A stretch of 18,818 nucleotides of DNA. Origin: CAWACC01 sp964390695. Lineage in GTDB: Bacteria > Chlamydiota > Chlamydiia > Chlamydiales > Parachlamydiaceae. Positions 14,251 to 18,818 of the stretch are shown here, one piece after another (the first letter of the stretch is position 1; every line of letters starts with the position of its first letter). Under the pieces are notes generated by a model. It had not been told where the DNA came from, did not search any database, and saw nothing but the letters and a program-made list of their open reading frames with translations. A program made the position numbers and the translations under genes. The DNA lies in assembly GCA_964390695.1 (NCBI GenBank), contig CAYMKI010000046.1, forward strand, positions 1 through 18,818. The letters are read 5' to 3'.

Positions 14251-15747
14251 ATGTCAAATTTTAGCATCTATAATCAATCTTTGTCGCTGTTAACTGACTT
14301 ATACCAGCTGACAATGTCTTATGCTTACTGGAAAAAAGGCTTAGACAGAACGGAAGCGGTCTTTCATCTTTTTTTCCGCAAGCGCACATTTCATGGAGGC
14401 TTTACCATCGCGGCTGGATTGGAAACAGTCGTCAAATATTTAGAAAATTTTCGCTTCGATACAACCGATTTGGATTTTCTGGCAGGTTTGCGCGCAGCTG
14501 ATGGGGAGCCTTTGTTTACCGATGACTACTTTAAGTACCTATCTGAAATGAAGTTTTCATGCCATCTCGATGCTGTTCCTGAAGGGACGGTAGTGTTTCC
14601 TTATGAGCCTTTGCTGAGAGTTCAAGGCCCTTTGATTCAGTGTCAGTTGTTGGAAAGCCCTTTGTTGAATTTGATCAATTTTCCTACCTTGATCGCAACG
14701 AAGGCTGCCCGTGTTTGTATTGCTGCCAAGGGAGATCCTGTTTTAGAGTTTGGGCTTAGGCGTGCTCAAGGTGTGGATGGAGCCTTGACAGCAAGTCGGG
14801 CGGCCTTTATTGGAGGATGCGATTCCACCTCTAACGTATTAGCCGGAAAGCTCTACGGCATACCTGTTAAAGGCACGCATTCGCATAGCTGGGTAATGGT
14901 TTTTGATGATGAAAAAGAGTCTTTCGATACCTTTGCCGATTGTTTACCGCATAGCTGTTTGTTTTTGGTGGATACCTACGATACTTTGGAAGGAGTGAAA
15001 AAGGCTATAGAAGTAGGGAAACGTTTGAAGCTTCAGGGAAAACGCTTGCTGGGAATACGCTTGGATTCGGGCGATCTGGCTTATCTAAGTATCCAAAGCC
15101 GTAAACTTTTGGACGAGGCCGGTTTTAAAGATGCCGTCATAGTTGCTAGTAACGAATTGGATGAAACCATCATCAGTGAATTGAAAAGGCAGGGAGCGCA
15201 AATCACGGTGTGGGGAGTCGGCACGAATTTGGTCACGGGCAAAGAGCAGCCCGCCTTAGATGGTGTCTATAAGTTGTCAGCGGTGCGGGACCCTGGGGAA
15301 GCATGGAAATACAAGATCAAGCTTTCGGAACAGATGGTAAAGGTATCCAATCCCGGCATTTTACAAATCCGCCGCTTTAGAAATAAGAAGGAATATGTAG
15401 GAGACGCTATCTTCGACATTCAGTCCTATCCCGACCAAGATTGTTGCATTATAGATCCTTTGGATCCCACTCAGCAAAAAATTTTAAAAAAAGGCATGTC
15501 TTCAGAAGATTTGCTGATCCCTGTGTTTCGAGACGGGCAGCGGGTATATGATTTGCCGCCTTTGCATTCCATCCGGGATAAAACCTTAAGGGAATTGGAG
15601 CAATTTAATGTGGGAATCAAGCGGTTTTTGAATCCGCATCAATATTTTGTGGGAATGGAAAAATCTCTCTATGACCTTAAAGTTAAGCTTATTAGAATGA
15701 TAAGAGATAAAACGTCCCATGCCTATATTACAGCGGATGAAATCTAG
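14251..15747 (+). CDS. pncB: Nicotinate phosphoribosyltransferase
   Basis: The enzyme joins nicotinate to PRPP, with ATP, giving nicotinate mononucleotide for NAD synthesis. The N-terminal LLTDLYQLTMSYAYW is the family opening motif. FHLFFRKRTFHGGFTIAAG, GVDGALTASRAAFIGGCDS and SNVLAGKLYGIPVKGTHSHS follow; the GTHSHSW segment (208-214) carries the catalytic histidine region. GIRLDSGDLAYLS, VASNELDE and WGVGTNLVTG complete the phosphoribosyl-binding barrel. At 498 residues it has the length of the longer bacterial form. No clear Shine-Dalgarno precedes the ATG at 14251, yet the start fits because the conserved opening motif begins 12 residues in. pncA follows 21 bp downstream, so together they convert nicotinamide to nicotinate mononucleotide. 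Confidence 0.95.
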   Translation: MSNFSIYNQSLSLLTDLYQLTMSYAYWKKGLDRTEAVFHLFFRKRTFHGGFTIAAGLETVVKYLENFRFDTTDLDFLAGLRAADGEPLFTDDYFKYLSEMKFSCHLDAVPEGTVVFPYEPLLRVQGPLIQCQLLESPLLNLINFPTLIATKAARVCIAAKGDPVLEFGLRRAQGVDGALTASRAAFIGGCDSTSNVLAGKLYGIPVKGTHSHSWVMVFDDEKESFDTFADCLPHSCLFLVDTYDTLEGVKKAIEVGKRLKLQGKRLLGIRLDSGDLAYLSIQSRKLLDEAGFKDAVIVASNELDETIISELKRQGAQITVWGVGTNLVTGKEQPALDGVYKLSAVRDPGEAWKYKIKLSEQMVKVSNPGILQIRRFRNKKEYVGDAIFDIQSYPDQDCCIIDPLDPTQQKILKKGMSSEDLLIPVFRDGQRVYDLPPLHSIRDKTLRELEQFNVGIKRFLNPHQYFVGMEKSLYDLKVKLIRMIRDKTSHAYITADEI

Positions 15748-15768
15748 GGTTAGTTGGATAAAGAATTT

Positions 15769-16389
15769 ATGGATAAACGCGCTTTGATTATAGTCGATCT
15801 TCAAAATGATTTTCTGCCGGGAGGTGCCTTGGCAGTAAAAGCTGGCGATCAAGTAATTCCTGTTGTCAATGAATTGCTAAAGAAAAAGTTCTCGTTTGTA
15901 TTAGCCAGCAAAGATTGGCATCCAGCTGATCACTGCAGCTTTGCCACGTCTCATGGCAAAGAACCCGGCGAGAAGGTAATTTTGGAGGGTATCGAGCAGA
16001 TACTGTGGCCGGTGCATTGTGTCCAAGGAACCCGTGGTGCTGAATTCGCACCTGGCTGGGACGTATCCAAAGTGGATAAGGTCTTTTTCAAGGGGACGGA
16101 TAAGCACACCGATAGCTACAGCACATTTTTTGATAACGGAAAAGGGCGTTCAACTGGATTAGAGGTATATCTGAGACAGCATGGGATTCGAAATCTCTAC
16201 ATGGCGGGACTCGCCACTGATTACTGTGTTAAATATTCTGTTCTAGATGCGCTCATTCTGGGCTTTAATGTGTATGTCATCCAAGATGCCTGCCGTGCAG
16301 TCAATTTGCAAGACGAGGATGAAGCTGAAGCATTAAAAGAGATGCAAATTGCAGGCGCCCAAATCGTCCATTCCAAAGATATCACATAG
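15769..16389 (+). CDS. pncA: Nicotinamidase
   Basis: This cysteine hydrolase deamidates nicotinamide to nicotinate, the substrate of the preceding pncB. From the ATG at 15769 it has 206 residues. The catalytic triad is visible as D10 (LIIVDLQNDF), K108 (VFFKGTDK) and C153 (LATDYCVKYS). The metal site is D49 and H51 (KDWHPADH) with H83 (WPVHCVQG). Length and motif spacing agree with E. coli PncA. A TTG at 15754, 15 bp upstream, has AGGG about 5 nt before it and could be the real start, adding five residues. I chose 15769 because the family normally begins just before the LIIVD strand. It is in an operon with pncB and ends 6 bp before the convergent small membrane protein gene. Confidence 0.95.
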   Translation: MDKRALIIVDLQNDFLPGGALAVKAGDQVIPVVNELLKKKFSFVLASKDWHPADHCSFATSHGKEPGEKVILEGIEQILWPVHCVQGTRGAEFAPGWDVSKVDKVFFKGTDKHTDSYSTFFDNGKGRSTGLEVYLRQHGIRNLYMAGLATDYCVKYSVLDALILGFNVYVIQDACRAVNLQDEDEAEALKEMQIAGAQIVHSKDIT

Positions 16390-16395
16390 CGGCTG

Positions 16396-16632
16396 TTATT
16401 TTTCTGAGCCGGGGCAGATATGGCGTGCTCGGAAAAGAGCTATCGAGAGGAGCCCTGGAACGATAAATCCCAAATAACTGAATTCATGAGGAATAGATAC
16501 TCCGGCGATAATGATTTCAAAGGGGCAGAAAATTCTTGCCAAATGAATCAATGCCATGATAGCAAAGATGGTTCCGGATAGATATATGGCTCCATTGCCC
16601 ATCGTGTACTCCAGTTTAAGGTTAAAATTCAT
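16396..16632 (-). CDS. Small integral membrane protein, 78 residues
   Basis: Two membrane helices are visible. The first is AIYLSGTIFAIMALIHLARI, with a conserved-looking HLxR at its end. After a short loop (FCPFEIIIAGVSIPHEFS) comes YLGFIVPGLLSIALFRAR. This is the layout of a widespread family of small inner-membrane proteins of unknown role in bacteria. The start at 16632 has GAGGT at 5-nt spacing; an ATG at 16665 would add 11 residues but lacks a ribosome site. It is convergent with pncA and has the 108-bp repeat copy B 65 bp upstream. Confidence 0.75.
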   Translation of the reverse strand: MNFNLKLEYTMGNGAIYLSGTIFAIMALIHLARIFCPFEIIIAGVSIPHEFSYLGFIVPGLLSIALFRARHICPGSEK

Positions 16633-16696
16633 AATTACCTCACTTTTTGTTCTTTGGCAACACAAAAAAAATACACCTCGTGCATAATGAATCTCT

Positions 16697-16804
16697 TTAC
16701 CCTTGCCCGTCTCTCTGCCCGAAATCTATTAAATTCAATATCCTAAAGCCCGACGGAATAAAATTGAACCACAGAGAACAGTGAGAGCAGTGAGACAAGC
16801 GTGA
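16697..16804 (+). repeat. 108-bp interspersed repeat, copy B
   Basis: TTACCCTTG (16697-16705), 11 nt, GCCCGAA (16717-16723), 42 nt, and a 39-nt CACAGAG-type segment (16766-16804) match copy A at 2508-2615 in inverted orientation with the same spacing. The TTACCCTTG end faces the small membrane protein gene, as it faces ileS in copy A. Confidence 0.75.
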
Positions 16805-17054
16805 CAGTGAGAAAAGTGTGAGCACGGAGGAAAATTTAGAGGGTGCATGTACACATCATAAATTGAGTACAACACAGAGAAAATTAAAAGGTAAATATCT
16901 ATAATATTGTTTTAAATTCAACACAGAGAACACGGATGCGCTAAGACACGGAGTTAAAGCAAAAACTTGAGATTGCGCCCGAAGCGCACAATTTTATCGC
17001 TGTCAGTCAAACCCGTCGGGTTTGACTGAACCCTCCAGTTAATGGGTACACTTC
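16805..17054. repeat. Repeat-rich intergenic tract
   Basis: No gene is seen here. CAACACAGAGAA occurs twice (16870-16881 and 16919-16930), and AAGACACGGAGTTAAA at 16943-16958 matches a site in the spacer at 6022-6037. The tract ends in a strong palindrome (17003-17029). The sequence appears to be a mosaic of short dispersed repeats. From 17084 to 17248 there is only an AT-rich leader. Confidence 0.6.
17003..17029. repeat. Near-perfect 27-bp palindrome
   Basis: TCAGTCAAACCCG and CGGGTTTGACTGA are perfect 13-bp arms around a single T. As RNA this would be a strong hairpin with a 3-nt loop. No T-run follows, so an ordinary terminator is unlikely. The TTTGACTG core recurs in the direct repeats at 17055 and 18433. 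Confidence 0.8.
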
Positions 17055-17083
17055 GAACTTTTGACTGGCTTTCTTTTTCTCAG
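17055..17083 (+). repeat. Direct repeat left of the zinc-ribbon gene
   Basis: GAACTTTTGACTGG, 9 nt, TCTCAG. The same arrangement recurs at 18433-18461. Extending left by 11 bp (17044 and 18422), about 30 of 40 positions agree. Confidence 0.65.
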
Positions 17084-17248
17084 TGTTTTAGCAATCAACT
17101 CCTTATGAGTGGACATTTCACAGAATCTGTAGGCTTGGGTAACCTAAGCAAACGCGGTCAGCTTCATCGCTCTTAGAAATTACGGAAAATTTTTTCGCAA
17201 GAGGTATAATCTATCCTTATTAATTCTTATAGGCAATGAGATCGTAAA

Positions 17249-18433
17249 ATGGGATCAAAGAAGTTAACAAAAAAACAAACACGCACACTGTCCAACAAAA
17301 GAAAAATTATTATTCAAGGGAACGAATATGACTCTCTTGAAGGTGCTGCAAAAGCATTTGGGAAATCACGCAATACAGTTGATTGTCGTCTTTCAACAGG
17401 TTGGTCTCCTGAGCAAGCTGTCGGTCTCGTACCTCCTCCAAGCTTTGCATCTAAAACGCCAGGTATCCCCGTTCAAGTCGAGGGCAATGAGTTTAAAACT
17501 CTAAAAGAAGCGGCAAAACACTATCAACGCGCCTATACGCACGTAATCGAATTGTTAAAGAGGGGTTGTTCGATTGAACAAGCCTTAGGATTAGCTCCAA
17601 AAGAGAATACCTTGCAATTAAAAAACCCTAACCTAGCAAAGCAATGGCATCCATCTAAAAACGGAGATTTAACTCCAAGTGATGTCTCGCCTGGCTCAGG
17701 AATAAAAGCATGGTGGGTATGCATAGAAAATCATGAATGGCAAGCTGTCATTAATAGCCGAAATCTGGGGATGGGCTGTCCTTAATGTACTGGCCAAAAA
17801 CCCACAGAAAAACGAAATTTAGCTCTGGTATATCCAGAATTATTAAAAGAATGGGATTTTGAAAAGAATATACATCTTGACCCCCTCAAGATTACCCCGA
17901 GAGCAAATCAAAAAGTTTGGTGGAAGTGTTATGCAGGTCATGAATGGCAAGCAACAGGGAGTAGTAGAGCCCGAGGTTCAGGTTGTCCCTTTTGCTATGG
18001 GCGTTATGCTTCACAGACAAATAATTTAGCAACTCTATACCCTGAAATATTGTCCGAATGGGATTATGAATTAAATGATGGGGTCAATCCATCTGATCTT
18101 ACTCCTCATGTAAACAAAAAGGTAGCGTGGAAGTGCGAAAAAGGTCATTCCTGGCAAGCAACGGTTGCAAATCGAACAAAAAGAAAGTCTGGATGTCCTA
18201 TTTGTGCACGAAATAATAGGAGGAAATACTCAATAGAATATTTCCAAGAATTTGCCAGCAATCATGGAGGTAAATGTCTATCAACTGAATATTTACAGGG
18301 GAAAACTAAGATAAGAATGATTTGTAAAAAAGGGCATAAATGGACTGCTCGCGCCGACGATATCGTATATGAGCAAAAATGGTGCTCCATATGCAACAAA
18401 AATCAATCAGGAATCCCAGCGGGGAATATTTAG
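17249..18433 (+). pseudogene. Zinc-ribbon repeat protein gene with an in-frame TAA, probably truncated at the 3' end
   Basis: One frame runs from the ATG at 17249 to the TAG at 18431-18433, broken only by a TAA at 17783-17785. The product would be about 390 residues. Two N-terminal ~42-residue repeats (GNEYDSLEGAAKAFGKSRNT and GNEFKTLKEAAKHYQ...IEQALGL) look like small helix-turn-helix modules of the kind attached to intron-type endonucleases. Then come three zinc-ribbon repeats of the DUF4379 type: LAKQWHPSKNGDLTPSDVSP, LLKEWDFEKN and ILSEWDYELNDG, each followed by GHEWQA or GHSWQA and GCPxC. A fourth, diverged ribbon (KGHKWTARADD, WCSIC) ends the protein. The TAA falls exactly between the two cysteines of the first knuckle (GCP-stop-CTG), where the other copies have Phe or Ile. 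No nuclease domain follows; the frame ends where the right-hand direct repeat begins. It is more AT-rich than its neighbours, which suggests transfer. Confidence 0.75.
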
Positions 18434-18461
18434 AACTTTTGACTGGATTAGCCTCTCTCAG
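18433..18461 (+). repeat. Direct repeat right of the zinc-ribbon gene
   Basis: This is the second copy of GAACTTTTGACTGG, 9 nt, TCTCAG. Its first base is the last base of the zinc-ribbon gene's TAG stop. Confidence 0.65.
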
Positions 18462-18501
18462 GAATTTTCAACACTCTCAAAATTAATAGATTAAAATTTA
18501 C

Positions 18502-18531
18502 TTGAAAATATTGTATCCTAAAAGATACAAT
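18502..18531 (+). promoter_or_regulatory. Promoter with palindromic operator for the toxin gene
   Basis: TTGAAA (18502-18507) and TACAAT (18526-18531) are 18 bp apart. The inverted repeat ATTGTATC / GATACAAT (18510-18517 and 18524-18531, 6-bp centre) covers the spacer and the -10 box, as expected for an autoregulated toxin-antitoxin operon. The predicted transcript would start almost at the ATG, although an AAGG lies just before the start codon. Confidence 0.55.
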
Positions 18532-18539
18532 AAGGTTAT

Positions 18540-18794
18540 ATGGAAGAAATCGACATTGAACTCTACGAAACCGCCACCGGCAAGCGACCCTTTGAGATCT
18601 GGATTAAGGAGATCAAAGAGATCCATACCCGGGCCAAAATCTTGACAAGGCTTGATCGCTTAAAGCTTGGGAACTTTGGTGATTGCAAAACTCTGCAAGA
18701 GGGTGTTTGCGAGCTTCGGATTCATTACGGGCCGGGAATTAGAATTTATTACGGGAAGATTGGGAATAAAGTCATTTTGCTTCTTTGCGGTTGA
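18540..18794 (+). CDS. RelE/HigB-like toxin (addiction-module killer family), short C-terminus
   Basis: Toxins of this family are small proteins, usually ribosome-dependent mRNA endonucleases, neutralised by an HTH antitoxin encoded next to them. The 84-residue product shows the family pattern: GKRPFEIWIKEI, ARAK-type helix (RAKILTRLDRLKLGNFGD), then GVCELRIHYGPGIRIYYG and VILLLCG. Family members normally continue with GGDK(S/T)xQ and about 15-20 more residues ending in a helix, which are missing here. After the TGA at 18792-18794 the same frame gives seven more codons (VKLYQDR) and a TAG at the last three bases of the window. The antitoxin is usually downstream and is not seen. The toxin may be inactive, or the pair may be incomplete. 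The start at 18540 has AAGG about 5 nt upstream, behind a palindromic operator. Confidence 0.8.
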   Translation: MEEIDIELYETATGKRPFEIWIKEIKEIHTRAKILTRLDRLKLGNFGDCKTLQEGVCELRIHYGPGIRIYYGKIGNKVILLLCG

Positions 18795-18818
18795 GTTAAA
18801 TTATACCAAGATAGGTAG

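Noticed and set aside
16697..17083. CRISPR array
   Set aside because: The repeats are few, diverged and irregularly spaced, and no spacer-repeat periodicity or cas gene is seen.
17044..17141. Short minus-strand frame starting MSTHKELIAKTLRKRKP
   Set aside because: It looks briefly protein-like but is only about 25 codons, stops inside the repeat, and cannot be separated from chance.
6598..17785. Two in-frame TAA codons as a sign of stop-codon reassignment or programmed readthrough
   Set aside because: TAA also ends normal genes here (fliM, the nuclease gene, ileS, lepB, the small membrane protein), with no protein homology beyond those stops. Ordinary nonsense mutations or sequencing errors explain both cases more simply.

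Overview
The window most likely comes from a member of the Chlamydiota, probably an environmental, amoeba-associated lineage (Parachlamydiales). The main reason is the lepB product: a signal peptidase I of about 640 residues with a ~350-residue insertion and an N-terminal segment of chlamydial type, in the same neighbourhood as an IleRS of about 1040 residues (ileS and lepB are neighbours in Chlamydia). A tandem helical-repeat protein of a kind I recall from Parachlamydiaceae supports this. The assignment rests on recognition by eye, not on a search. No rRNA, tRNA or CRISPR was seen.

Layout. 1-1289 (minus): a fliM-fliN pair encoding flagellar motor switch proteins, with fliN running off the left edge. 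1415-2293 (minus): an endonuclease G-like nuclease that reads more like the mitochondrial enzyme than a typical bacterial one. 2294-2709: intergenic, carrying one copy of a ~108-bp repeat. 2710-5823 (plus): ileS, followed by a hairpin. 5930-6213: an inverted pair of CACAGAG-type repeats. 6352-9027 (plus): a helical-repeat gene interrupted by one in-frame TAA. 9024-12772 (minus): lepB with a translationally coupled 606-residue protein of unknown function. 13372-14157 (minus): an exported protein, divergent from 14251-16389 (plus), the nicotinate/nicotinamide salvage pair pncB-pncA. 16396-16632 (minus): a small membrane protein. 16697-17083: repeat-rich intergenic DNA. 17249-18433 (plus): an AT-rich zinc-ribbon repeat gene, also interrupted by one in-frame TAA and bracketed by ~40-bp imperfect direct repeats. 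18540-18794 (plus): a RelE/HigB-like toxin gene that looks truncated, behind a palindromic operator.

How it fits together. The left and middle parts are housekeeping or host-interaction genes: motility switch, possible secreted nuclease, isoleucyl-tRNA synthesis, signal peptide removal and NAD precursor salvage. The right end (about 16.7-18.8 kb) looks like accessory DNA: repeats, a decayed zinc-ribbon gene and a toxin. Copies of the repeats also sit upstream of ileS, the small membrane protein gene and the interrupted repeat gene. The most notable observations are the flagellar FliM/FliN pair in a chlamydial setting, the placement of a CheY-binding-like peptide on FliN rather than FliM, the eukaryote-like EndoG with an acid-free basic N-terminus, and the oriented 108-bp repeat upstream of two unrelated genes.
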